Positions 17,016 through 24,504 of a stretch of DNA of 64,000 nucleotides are shown here, piece by piece; position 1 is the first letter of the stretch, and every line of letters begins with the position of its first letter. Made by a program: the position numbers and the translations under genes. Origin of the DNA: Pseudobacteroides cellulosolvens ATCC 35603 = DSM 2933. GTDB lineage: Bacteria > Bacillota > Clostridia > Acetivibrionales > DSM-2933. A model generated the notes under the pieces. It saw nothing but the letters and a program-made list of their open reading frames with translations. It did not search any database and was not told the DNA's origin. The stretch covers positions 248,001-312,000 of the forward strand of contig NZ_LGTC01000001.1 in the NCBI RefSeq assembly GCF_001262605.1, written 5' to 3'.

Positions 17016-17447
17016 ATGAAAGACAATAATTTAATAAATGTAATTATAGGAGCAATAGGTGGTCTTGGATCATACTTATGTGGCTTAAATTGGGAAGTAA
17101 TTATAATTTGGATAGTACTAATGATTTTGGATATTTTAACAGGCTTGATAAAGAGTAGCAAGAAAGGCAATTTTACAAGCAAAGAAATGAAAGCAGGACT
17201 CTTCAAGAAGGTTGGAGAGTTCTTTTTAATGTTTGCCTTAATACTTGGTCAAAGAGTTGCTATGATAAATGGAATCAATGTACCCGTAGGAAGTATTTTT
17301 GTGGGTTGCTTCTGCATTAAGGAGCTTGGTTCAATTATAGAAAATAGTATACAAATGGATATTCAAATACCAGAAGTTGTTTCAAAGTGGTTTAAAGTAG
17401 CTAAAGACCAGATTGAAAACTCTAAGGATGGTGATAAGAATGGCTAA
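17016..17447 (+). CDS. Holin, phage_holin_4 / toxin-secretion type
   Basis: 143 aa. It has hydrophobic segments at about 7-25, 28-50 and 70-100, and the core WIVLMILDILTGLIKSSKKG (residues 33-52), which is diagnostic of the holin_4_1 (TcdE/BhlA-like) family with a following KEMKAGLFKKVGEF. It permeabilises the membrane to release the endolysin. Overlap of eight bases with the endolysin gene implies coupled translation. Confidence 0.92.
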   Translation: MKDNNLINVIIGAIGGLGSYLCGLNWEVIIIWIVLMILDILTGLIKSSKKGNFTSKEMKAGLFKKVGEFFLMFALILGQRVAMINGINVPVGSIFVGCFCIKELGSIIENSIQMDIQIPEVVSKWFKVAKDQIENSKDGDKNG

Positions 17448-18081
17448 ACTGAAGGAATTTATTGATATAGCAAATACAAAATTAGGTTGTGGATATGCTT
17501 GGGGTGGAATCTTCGATAAAATATTGACCAAAGAGGAATTACAAAGATTAGTTAATGTATTTGGTAAAGAACATTACTATTTTAATGGTTATTCAGTTGA
17601 AAAACACTTAGGAAAATACAGTGGAGATTGTTCAGACCTTATTCTTTACTCTCTTAGAAAACTTGGACTTATTAAACCTACAGAGGATTATACTGCTCAA
17701 GGAATATTCGACAAATTTTGCAGACCTGTTACAAAATCAGAATTAAAAGCAGGAGATTTGGTATTTACTAAAGGTACAAAAGAAATTGTACATATTGGAA
17801 TATGCCTGGGTGCAAACAGGGTATTACATGCTCGTAGTACCTTCTATGGAGTCTGCAATACTCAGTTATTTGATTCTTTCAATGTATTTGGAAGATTGAA
17901 ATTCTTTGAGAATGAAGCAGAAGTAATCAATCCAACAATCGAGGAATCAATAAACTTACTGATGGAAAAGACAGTTAACATAATAACTGATAAGCAAAAG
18001 TGGATTGATAAAGCAAGTAAAGACAAGGATGTTTATTGGTTGATAGTAAAGGCTGCAAGCAAATTCAAAAAAGTAATTTAA
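17440..18081 (+). CDS. Endolysin, NlpC/P60-type peptidase
   Basis: 213 aa from ATG 17440, seven or so bases after AAGGATGG; the in-frame upstream ATG lies deep in the holin gene. Catalytic Cys is in SGDCSDLILYS and the His in VHIGICLG, with a later RVLHARST. These proteins cleave stem-peptide bonds of peptidoglycan. The C-terminal 60 residues are a charged helix (LMEKTVNIITDKQKWIDKA) that may bind the wall. No signal peptide is seen, which fits holin-dependent release. Confidence 0.88.
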   Translation: MAKLKEFIDIANTKLGCGYAWGGIFDKILTKEELQRLVNVFGKEHYYFNGYSVEKHLGKYSGDCSDLILYSLRKLGLIKPTEDYTAQGIFDKFCRPVTKSELKAGDLVFTKGTKEIVHIGICLGANRVLHARSTFYGVCNTQLFDSFNVFGRLKFFENEAEVINPTIEESINLLMEKTVNIITDKQKWIDKASKDKDVYWLIVKAASKFKKVI

Positions 18082-18302
18082 GGAGATGTTTTAATCAATA
18101 TTCCAATGGACAAAATCAATGTTAAATCTAGACACTCCAATAATCAAAGATGATCAACACAGTATGACAGTAACATATGACTATACAATATTATAAATGT
18201 AAATAATTACAAAAATAAAATAAAATCCATATCTAATAACAAAGACAGCTAATAAGTTTAAGAAGTAACAAATAGATATTAACATATATTCTTCCAAAAC
18301 TA
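18082..18302 (+). other. Intergenic stretch after endolysin, possible gene remnant
   Basis: An AAGGAGATGTT sequence identical in style to the ribosome site of the small holin at 20870 follows the endolysin, but no full reading frame follows it. One frame reads about 30 protein-like residues ending at about 18196 without a start codon, so this may be a decayed small gene. The remainder is AT-rich and featureless to my eye. Confidence 0.3.
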
Positions 18303-18330
18303 TTCACAATTCTACATAATATGGTATAAT
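18303..18330 (+). promoter_or_regulatory. Sigma-A type promoter of MazF-like gene
   Basis: TTCACA (18303-18308), 16-base spacer, TATAAT (18325-18330). The coding start is 37 bases downstream of the -10 box. It gives the toxin gene a transcription unit separate from the late operon. Confidence 0.65.
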
Positions 18331-18367
18331 AGATCATATGTAAAAATACTTTAGTGAGGAATTGATA

Positions 18368-18883
18368 ATGGAAGAATCTTTAAATAATGCAAAGAAATCA
18401 TTAGATAAATTCTATGAGAAGTATTGCACAACAGATGATAATAAAAGAAAATTACTTGCTTGTGATTATTTAAAATGGATTACAATTAAAACAAAAATTA
18501 TATATAATGAAAAAGATTTTAGAATACCTGAAAATATTCAAATAAAAAGAGGAATGGTTTTTTGGATTAATTTTGGATATAATATTGATGAAGAATTAGG
18601 TGGTAAACATCCAGGTTTAGTATTAAGAATCGGTGGGAAAACTGCAATAGTTATTCCTTTATCTACTCAAGAACCAACACAAGAACAACTTAAAAGTGGT
18701 ACATATGTAGAGATTATGAAAGTTTATAATTTTAAAAATGTAAGACGTTGGGTAAATGTATTGAATACAATACCTATAAGTGTTCAAAGATTTGATTTTA
18801 ATTCATCAATTGGGAATGTTAAAGGTACAGAATTAGATAATATTAATGCAGGTATGAAAAAATCAGGACTTTGGAAATTTTAA
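18368..18883 (+). CDS. MazF/PemK-family protein with N-terminal extension
   Basis: 171 aa from ATG 18368, seven bases after GAGGA. Residues about 58-170 fit the PemK/MazF fold: IQIKRGMVFWINFG, then GGKHPGLVLRIGGKTAIVIPLST with the conserved H-P-G-L. Such proteins are sequence-specific endoribonucleases of toxin-antitoxin systems. The first 55 residues are a helical charged extension absent from classical 110-aa MazF. No antitoxin gene lies directly upstream, and downstream are only the two candidate small RNAs. It could be an orphan toxin, a superinfection-exclusion factor, or the protein half of an RNA-paired system. Toxicity is inferred from family only. Confidence 0.75.
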   Translation: MEESLNNAKKSLDKFYEKYCTTDDNKRKLLACDYLKWITIKTKIIYNEKDFRIPENIQIKRGMVFWINFGYNIDEELGGKHPGLVLRIGGKTAIVIPLSTQEPTQEQLKSGTYVEIMKVYNFKNVRRWVNVLNTIPISVQRFDFNSSIGNVKGTELDNINAGMKKSGLWKF

Positions 18884-18903
18884 AAAAATAATTTAAAAAA
18901 GTA

Positions 18904-18932
18904 TTGCAATAATATGTAAGTAAGTGTATAAT
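18904..18932 (+). promoter_or_regulatory. Near-consensus promoter of first small RNA
   Basis: TTGCAA (18904-18909), 17-base spacer, TATAAT (18927-18932). The predicted transcription start is about 18939-18941, right where the GAACGTGAAG motif region begins. Confidence 0.78.
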
Positions 18933-18939
18933 CAAATTG

Positions 18940-19012
18940 TATGAACGTGAAGGAGCTTATGCTCAGAGAAGAACGTGAAGGAAGTCTGCTTATAATAAGC
19001 AGACTTCAGTTG
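18940..19012 (+). ncRNA. Candidate small RNA 1 with motif-hairpin repeats
   Basis: The 12-nt sequence GAACGTGAAGGA occurs twice (18943-18954 and 18971-18982), 28 bases apart. The first copy runs into a small hairpin GAGC-TTAT-GCTC (18953-18964). The second runs into a perfect 12-bp hairpin with a TAA loop (18981-18992 with 18996-19007). The T tract afterwards is weak. No protein gene is plausible: the 33-codon frame from ATG 18941 would be leaderless. Length is about 70 nt. It is the first of two alike modules; see the finding. Confidence 0.55.
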
Positions 19013-19037
19013 TTGTATCAAAGTTATATTTTTTGCA

Positions 19038-19043
19038 TATAAT
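19038..19043 (+). promoter_or_regulatory. -10 box of second small RNA
   Basis: TATAAT lies six bases before the second module, in the same relative position as in module 1. The best -35 candidate, TTGTAT at 19013-19018, has a long 19-base spacer, so this promoter is weaker on paper. Confidence 0.5.
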
Positions 19044-19048
19044 AAATT

Positions 19049-19124
19049 ATGAAAGTGAAGAACCAATTTGGTTAGGAATGAAAGTGAAGATAGAAAGACC
19101 ATCTCAAAAAGGTGGTCTTTTTCG
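19049..19124 (+). ncRNA. Candidate small RNA 2 with motif-hairpin repeats
   Basis: ATGAAAGTGAAGA occurs twice (19049-19061 and 19078-19090), 29 bases apart. The first copy is followed by hairpin AACCA-ATT-TGGTT (19061-19073), the second by an 11-bp terminator hairpin AAAGACCATCT/AGGTGGTCTTT (19094-19104 with 19110-19120) plus T tract. The layout copies module 1 while the hairpin sequences differ, which suggests that the structure and the GTGAAG motif are what matters. Confidence 0.55.
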
Positions 19125-19171
19125 TTGTTTATTTTTTAAGATTTAAGTTAAAACAAGTATTTTATGTAAAA

Positions 19172-19240
19172 TGTAGCCTTACAGACTGTAGGTGTTTAAG
19201 ACTTAAAAAATCTTGAACCTTATGATTTTGTAAGGCTATA
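19172..19240 (+). ncRNA. Structured leader upstream of amidase gene
   Basis: A long-range stem TAGCCTTAC/GTAAGGCTA (19174-19182 with 19230-19238, extendable by two pairs) encloses an inner stem GTTTAAGA/TCTTGAAC (19194-19201 with 19211-19218). It ends 64 bases before the start codon at 19304. I do not recognise a riboswitch class. It may be a 5' UTR structure or chance pairing in AT-rich DNA, though the outer stem includes several GC pairs. Confidence 0.35.
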
Positions 19241-19303
19241 AGTAATTTAGTAAGAAATATAAGTAAGTAATTAGTAATATAAAATTTTAGAGGTGATTTT
19301 AAT

Positions 19304-20848
19304 ATGCAAGTAAATAAACAATTTATACTAATGAATAGAGATGAGTTTAAAAATTGGTTATTTAAGCAAACATTTAATAGAAAAATATCAATAATTCAGC
19401 AACATCATACATATGAACCTAGTTATAATGATTTTAATGGTAAGAATCATTTTGAATTAGCAATAGGAATGGATAATTATCATGAGGATAATTTAAACTA
19501 TAATGATATTGCACAGAATATAACAATATTTCCTGATGGTATGATAATGATATGTAGACCATTTGATACTGTACCAGCAGGAATTTTAGGAGCTAATCAA
19601 AATGCATTATGTATAGAAAATATAGGTAACTTTGACATAAATAAAGACATTATGACAATGGAACAAAAAGAGTCAATTATATTTGTTACAGCTACATTAT
19701 GCTTAAAATTTAATATAGTTCCTTCTATTGATACTATTACTTATCATCATTGGTGGGATCTTTCAAGTGGAAAAAGAATATTAGATAAATCAGGTAATAC
19801 TAAAACTTGTCCAGGAACTAATTTCTTTGGAGGAAACACAACTATTTCTGCAAAAACTAATTTTATCCCTTTGGTTTTAAATAAAATAGGAGATGATAAT
19901 ATAATGATTAATAATATAAATTCAAAATCTCTAATTGGATACAGAAAAATAAGAATGTATGATTCAGATGTTCATGTTTATGAAACAAATAAAGATGAGG
20001 ATGTAGATGTTACATTGGGTCAAGCTGGAAAACTAGAACAGTTAAGTAATATAACTGATCCTAATAAATATATAGTAGCTAAAACTAATGGAGGATTTTT
20101 TAATCTTAATGGAAGTTGTGAGCATTTGGGAACATTCGTTGATGAGGGTAAATACTACACTCCTAGCAATCCTATATTTATAGATTTTATATATTACAAA
20201 GATGGTCATACTGAAGTAAAATTTTTGAAAGATATTAATGAAGTTGCCTATGTCCAAGGGAATTCTAAATGGACAATAGGAACAAGTTGGTCGTTAGTAA
20301 TCAATGGAGAAATTAATATAATTAATGCAGATAAAATTGACCATAGCTGCCAAAAACATCCAAGAACATTATTAGGACAGAAAAAAGATGGTACATTTAT
20401 ATTAGTTGTAGTGCAAGGAAGAACATCAAATAGTTTAGGTGTAAATGCACAACAATCAGCAGATATAATGTATAAATTAGGTTGCTATAATGCAGTAAAT
20501 CTTGATGGTGGTGGTTCTTCAGAAATGATAGTAAGTGATCAGATAAAGAACATACCTACTGATGGAACTGAGAGAAAAATTGGGTCAGCTATTCTAGTTT
20601 ATAACAAAAATAAAAAGGTTGATAATACTATTTATAAAATAACACCTACCATTAAAAAAGGCAATAAAGGAGATAATGTAGTTAATTTGCAAAAGAGTCT
20701 TAATAAATTGGGTTATAGCTTAGTGACAGATGGAGATTTTGGAAATAAAACTGATATGGCAGTTCGTGATTTTCAAAAGAGAAAAGGATTAGTTGTTGAT
20801 GGCGTTGTAGGATCAAATACAATAAATACAATTTTAAAATGTTTATAA
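19304..20848 (+). CDS. Three-domain lysin: amidase_2, NAGPA-like domain, PG-binding domain
   Basis: 514 aa behind AGAGGTGATTTTAAT. Residues about 25-190 are an amidase_2 (PGRP-like) domain: the zinc ligands are His in IIQQHHTYEP, His in TYHHWWD and Cys in KTCPGTNFF. Residues about 205-435 match the phosphodiester glycosidase/NAGPA (DUF2233) fold: NGGFF near 262, HPRTLLGQKKDGT, and NLDGGGSSEM near 400. Residues about 447-514 are a PG_binding_1 domain (IKKGNKGDNVVNLQKSLNKL, then GVVGSNTINTIL). The amidase cuts the MurNAc-L-Ala bond; NAGPA domains hydrolyse sugar-phosphodiester links, so a wall glycopolymer substrate is possible. No signal peptide. It is cotranscribed with a second holin. Confidence 0.88.
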   Translation: MQVNKQFILMNRDEFKNWLFKQTFNRKISIIQQHHTYEPSYNDFNGKNHFELAIGMDNYHEDNLNYNDIAQNITIFPDGMIMICRPFDTVPAGILGANQNALCIENIGNFDINKDIMTMEQKESIIFVTATLCLKFNIVPSIDTITYHHWWDLSSGKRILDKSGNTKTCPGTNFFGGNTTISAKTNFIPLVLNKIGDDNIMINNINSKSLIGYRKIRMYDSDVHVYETNKDEDVDVTLGQAGKLEQLSNITDPNKYIVAKTNGGFFNLNGSCEHLGTFVDEGKYYTPSNPIFIDFIYYKDGHTEVKFLKDINEVAYVQGNSKWTIGTSWSLVINGEINIINADKIDHSCQKHPRTLLGQKKDGTFILVVVQGRTSNSLGVNAQQSADIMYKLGCYNAVNLDGGGSSEMIVSDQIKNIPTDGTERKIGSAILVYNKNKKVDNTIYKITPTIKKGNKGDNVVNLQKSLNKLGYSLVTDGDFGNKTDMAVRDFQKRKGLVVDGVVGSNTINTILKCL

Positions 20849-20924
20849 ATTTTAAGGAGATGTTACATAATGCAAAATAAAATTAAATCAAAAGCTTTAT
20901 GGATAGCAATAGCAGCTTTTATAT

Positions 20925-20929
20925 CATTT
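20925..20929 (+). repeat. Target-site duplication, left copy (CATTT)
   Basis: CATTT directly abuts the left inverted repeat and recurs at 22407-22411 abutting the right one. Merging the two copies restores the holin frame. Confidence 0.9.
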
Positions 20930-22406
20930 ACTCAACTTTCCCACTTGAAAAAGTGAACTGAACCTTGAAAAATTAACACAGAAAGCACAAAAAAATATAA
21001 AGAACCGTGCCTTTTTTGATATAATAAATCTGCGAAAAAACCATATCGAAAGGACGATTCTTTATGAGAAATATTATACCAGAACAAGTGATAGATGATA
21101 ATACAATTTCAACAAAAGTTGATTGCTTTTTTAAAATCAATAAAATTTATAAAGCACTGAGCAAATGTGGATTCTACAAGGAAAAAGGCTTCTCTTGTAT
21201 TCAAATTTGCAAATCGCTTTTTAGTCTTGTCTTCCAGGGCAAAAACCTTTATAGAGTTCTTACAATGGAAACTGGGCAGGTAGACTTCAAGAAAAATACT
21301 GCGTATAGATTTCTTAACAACCCAAGCTACAATTGGCGAAAGCTTCTTTTAATTCTGGTGACTCAGATCATCTATACCATAAACAAGCTAACCTCTGAGG
21401 ACAGAAAGAACGTAATCATAGTTGATGATACACTATTTGATCGTAACAGAAGTAAGTCTGTTGAACTTCTAGCAAGGGTCTTTGATCACACCACCCACAG
21501 GTTTGTTAAGGGTCTTAAAATGCTTACATTAGGTTGGTCAGATGGTAATACCTTTTTACCAGTAGCCTTCTCAATGTTAAGTTCACAAAGAAGTAAAAAT
21601 AGACTATGTGACATTAACCAAAAGATAGTAAAGGGACTTCCTGCACAGTATATTCTTTTTGATAGCTGGTATGCTTTTCCGGCCACTATTGCAAGGATTA
21701 TTGAGGATTTTAAGAAACATGTTGTTTGTATGCTTAAGAAAAGCTCAAGAATACACTTTTTCTATAATGGTCAATGGATGCCTCTTAAGGAGTTATACAA
21801 ACAGTTACCTCAAAGTACTGATAAAAACATTAGAGGTGAACTAGTTGTTGGTATCAGGAGAAACAAAAAGTCTGACCCTATTAACGTTAAAATTGTATTT
21901 GTCAGTGACCGTCGTTCTGATGACTGGCTTGCTATATTATCAACAGATTTGGATATTCCTGCTGACGAAATCATAAGGCTATATGGCAAGAGATGGGATA
22001 TTGAAGTGTTCTTTAAAATGTCCAAATCCAATCTAGCCCTAGCGAAAGAATTCCAAGGCAGTCCTATGATATGATGATTGCTCATACAACAATAGTATTC
22101 TTAAGATACATCATGCTTGCAGTTGAATCTAGAAACTCAAAAGACATGCGAACAGTAGAACTATTTTACTATGTTTGTGATGAGCTTACTGACATCAAAT
22201 ATGCAGAGGCTTTGTTATTACTACTGGAACTTCTTAAGAATCTTCTTTCTGGTGTCGCCTTACTTCCAGAAAAGCAAGTCAATGAAATAATGGACTTATT
22301 TATATCATCATTACCAAAGGTCTTTAAGCAGCGGTTAAAACTTTGTGCTTGATTTGTATTAATTTTTCAAGGTTCATACCCATATTTTAATGTGGGAAAG
22401 TTGAGT
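20930..22406 (+). mobile_element. IS4-family insertion sequence, 1477 bp
   Basis: Perfect 15-bp terminal inverted repeats ACTCAACTTTCCCAC (20930-20944) and its complement (22392-22406) bound the element, with CATTT duplicated on both sides. Subterminal inverted repeats GAACCTTGAAAAATTAA and its complement lie just inside. It holds one transposase gene that carries a frameshift. It is inserted in the second holin of the prophage. Confidence 0.93.
21064..22352 (+). pseudogene. IS4-family transposase, frameshifted
   Basis: The first part (21064-22074) encodes 336 aa with DDE features: VDDTLFDRNRSK near 120, ILFDSWYAFPATIA near 200 and YGKRWDIEVFFKMSKS near 310 with the catalytic Glu. It stops right after KEFQGS. 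The next 93 residues, AHTTIVFLRYIMLAV and onward to 22352, continue in the -1 frame. In related transposases the sequence runs EFQGR-SYD without a break, so one base appears to have been lost near 22060-22070. There is no slippery heptamer there. The copy is probably inactive. Confidence 0.85.
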
Positions 22407-22411
22407 CATTT
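22407..22411 (+). repeat. Target-site duplication, right copy (CATTT)
   Basis: Matches the left copy at 20925-20929, directly after the right inverted repeat. Confidence 0.9.
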
Positions 22412-22575
22412 ATATTAAAGACATATTTTAATATAGAAATACCTAAATTTGATATAGCTATAGATATGCTTTTAGGTATTCTTGTTATGTTTGGTATAAT
22501 TAATGATTATAAATAAAGTAAGTTTATAAAAATAAAATAAACCTTAATTAGTGGCTAATGCCATCTTTAATCCAT

Positions 22576-22612
22576 AAAGGAGTATTGCTAATATAGAATA
22601 CTCCTTTTTTAT
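22576..22612 (+). terminator. Terminator after lysis module
   Basis: A perfect 11-bp stem AAAGGAGTATT/AATACTCCTTT (22576-22586 with 22597-22607) with T tract. It ends the late phage transcript before the excisionase and integrase genes. Confidence 0.85.
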
Positions 22613-22651
22613 TGCTAATATTACAAATTTAATGTACAATGGAGGTCTATT

Positions 22652-22867
22652 ATGAACCTTGAAAATAAAATAACATCAGTTGATCAATTACCACTTTCCC
22701 TTACAGTTAGTGATATTTCACACATTTTAGGAATAAGTAAACAAAATGCATATAATTTGTGTCATTCAGAAAGTTTTCCATCAATACAAATAGGCAAAAG
22801 AATAATAATAACAAAACTTGCCTTTATTGAGTGGATGAAGAAACCAAAAAATAATATAGGAGTGTGA
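22652..22867 (+). CDS. Excisionase-type helix-turn-helix protein
   Basis: 71 aa behind GGAGG. A MerR/Xis-like winged helix is evident: LTVSDISHILGISKQNAYNL as the helix-turn-helix, then FPSIQIGKRIIITKLAFIEWM as wing and third helix. Such proteins direct excision by the neighbouring integrase or control it. It overlaps the GTG/TGA region just before the integrase gene, so both are cotranscribed. Confidence 0.82.
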   Translation: MNLENKITSVDQLPLSLTVSDISHILGISKQNAYNLCHSESFPSIQIGKRIIITKLAFIEWMKKPKNNIGV

Positions 22868-22872
22868 AATAT

Positions 22873-24005
22873 ATGGCTAAACGTGGAAATGGAGAAGGCA
22901 GTATATATAAACGCAAAGATGGTAAATGGATGGGTAGTTTAACAATTGGAAGAGATTCTTCAGGAAAAATTATAAGAAAAACTATTTATGGTAAAACAAG
23001 ACAAGAAGTTTTAATTAAAATGGATACAATTAAACATGATATCAAAACATCTAATTATGTTGAACCTGATAAAATAACAGTTGAAGAATGGTTATTATAT
23101 TGGCTTAAAAGCTATAAAAAGAATAAATTAAAGCCAAGAACCTATGATTCATATGAATCTTTATCTAACATAAACATAATACCATATATAGGTCAAATTA
23201 AGCTTCAAAAACTAAAAACAAAAGATATTCAAGATACTTATAATAAAAGATATGAAGAAGGATTATCAGCAAGTACCATAAGTAAAATCAATATTGTTTT
23301 AAAATCAGCTTTAAAAAAGGCAATTACAGAGAATTACATTGTGAAAAATCCAGCAGATTTTGTTGAATTACCAAATATAGAAAAGAAAGATATTAAAGCG
23401 TTTACATTAGAAGAACAAAATATTTTTGAGAAAGTAGCAAAAGATTATAGTTTATTTCCTGCATTTATAGTAAATCTTGATACAGGCTTAAGGAAATCAG
23501 AAATACTTGCCTTAACATGGAATGATATTGATTTTGATAAAGGTGAAATATCAGTTAACAAAAATCTTGTAGTAGTAAAAGATAGAGATCGAGAAAAAGG
23601 AATTAAAACATTAATACAACAAAATAATGGAAAGACCAAAAACAGTGTTAGAATCATTCCATTAACTAAAAGATGTATTAATATATTAAAACAACTAAAA
23701 GTAAAACAACAATCATTAAGTAATATCGTATTTTGTTCTAAAGTAGGAACACATGTATCACCAAGAAATTACTCAAGAGCATTTCAAAAAGTATTAAAGA
23801 AAGCAAATATTGATATGTGCAATGTTCATACTATGAGACATACTTTTGCTACAAGATTATTTGAAGCAGGTGCAGCAGCAAAACAATATCACAATTACTT
23901 GGTCATTCAAGTGTATCATTTACATTAGATACTTATACACATATTTTACCTTCAACTAAAAAACAGGCAATTGATTTATTAGAATCATGTAGCAATAATA
24001 ATTAA
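22873..24005 (+). pseudogene. Phage tyrosine integrase with C-terminal frameshift
   Basis: Start ATG 22873 lies ten bases after AGGAG. The protein has an N-terminal arm-binding domain (KRGNGEGSIYKRKDGKWMGS), a SAM-like core-binding domain and the catalytic domain with Arg in TGLRKSEILALTW and H-x-x-R in HTMRHTFATRL. After GAAAK the frame reads into a stop at 23928. Adding one A to the A4 run at about 23879-23882 restores LLGHSSVSFTLDTYTHIL, with the nucleophilic Tyr, and an end at 24005. So the catalytic Tyr is lost from the frame as read. A real deletion or a sequencing slip in the A run are both possible; low-level ribosome slippage could also supply some enzyme. Confidence 0.85.
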
Positions 24006-24160
24006 ATTTATTATCTGAAGCTTAGTATTAATAATACTTTCAAGGTCATAATGTAGTACTACAATAAATACTACAACTACGATAATTTTAAACGATTTTA
24101 TAAGAGATTAGAAGGGAAATAACACCATGATTTTCCATATTATTATTTGTTATATAAAAC

Positions 24161-24196
24161 AAAAAAACTATCGAAATCAGCCAATTTCAATAGTTT
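24161..24196 (-). terminator. Terminator of tRNA-Lys
   Basis: A stem of 7 plus 5 bp with one mismatch (24165-24177 with 24184-24196) reads on the minus strand into a run of seven T (24161-24167 complement). It lies 17 bases beyond the 3' end of the tRNA. Confidence 0.7.
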
Positions 24197-24213
24197 CAAA
24201 CTTAAATACCTAA

Positions 24214-24286
24214 TGCACCATCAGGGATTCGAACCCGGGACACCCTGATTAAGAGTCAGGTGCTCTACCAACTGAGCTAATGGTGC
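24214..24286 (-). tRNA. tRNA-Lys (CTT)
   Basis: The complementary strand begins GCACCATTAGCTCAGTTGG, has the anticodon loop CTCTTAA (anticodon CTT) and the T loop GGTTCGAATCC, with acceptor GCACCAT/ATGGTGC and discriminator A; CCA is not encoded. Length 73 nt. Its 3' end faces the integrase gene, which makes it the probable prophage integration site; the second att copy would lie outside the window. Confidence 0.96.
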
Positions 24287-24422
24287 GTGTCTTGTGTTCA
24301 ACGACCTTTATTAATATAGCAGATATTATTATTAAATGCAAGAGTTTTTTTGAATTTTTTTAAAAATTTATGTTCACCTTATATTTTGCCTTGAATATTC
24401 CGATATTTAAAGAGGTTGATGT

Positions 24423-24467
24423 TATAGATGCCGAACTGAAAAGTTATTTATCAGTTCGGTACCTATA
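24423..24467 (+). repeat. Palindromic element P1
   Basis: A 17-position stem with one mismatch (core CCGAACTGA/TCAGTTCGG, 24431-24439 with 24451-24459) and an 11-nt loop AAAGTTATTTA. It matches the element at 26112-26152 in the opposite orientation, including the loop. It lies about 38 bases before the start of the following gene. Confidence 0.75.
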
Positions 24468-24504
24468 GTTTAATATTGGAGAAGCAAACAAGAAGGTGAA
24501 GATA

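Larger units (their letters stand above)
20870..22516 (+). pseudogene. Small phage holin split by IS element
   Basis: An ATG at 20870 behind TTAAGGAGATGTTACATA opens a frame (MQNKIKSKALWIAIAAF...) that runs into the IS at 20930. Removing the IS and one copy of the 5-bp target duplication restores a continuous 54-codon protein ending at TAA 22514-22516. The restored protein has a hydrophobic N-terminal segment, a short polar stretch and a second hydrophobic segment (MLLGILVMFGIIN), the usual form of small phage holins (phi-LC3/phage_holin_1 type). In this copy the function is lost. Confidence 0.85.

Noticed and set aside
18941..19042. 33-codon frame starting MNVKELMLREERE over small RNA 1
   Set aside because: The start codon coincides with the predicted transcription start, so no ribosome site exists, and module 2 has no equivalent frame although the RNA layout is the same.
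22060..22075. Programmed frameshift in the IS4 transposase
   Set aside because: No slippery heptamer, and the frame change is best explained by loss of one base within a conserved motif.
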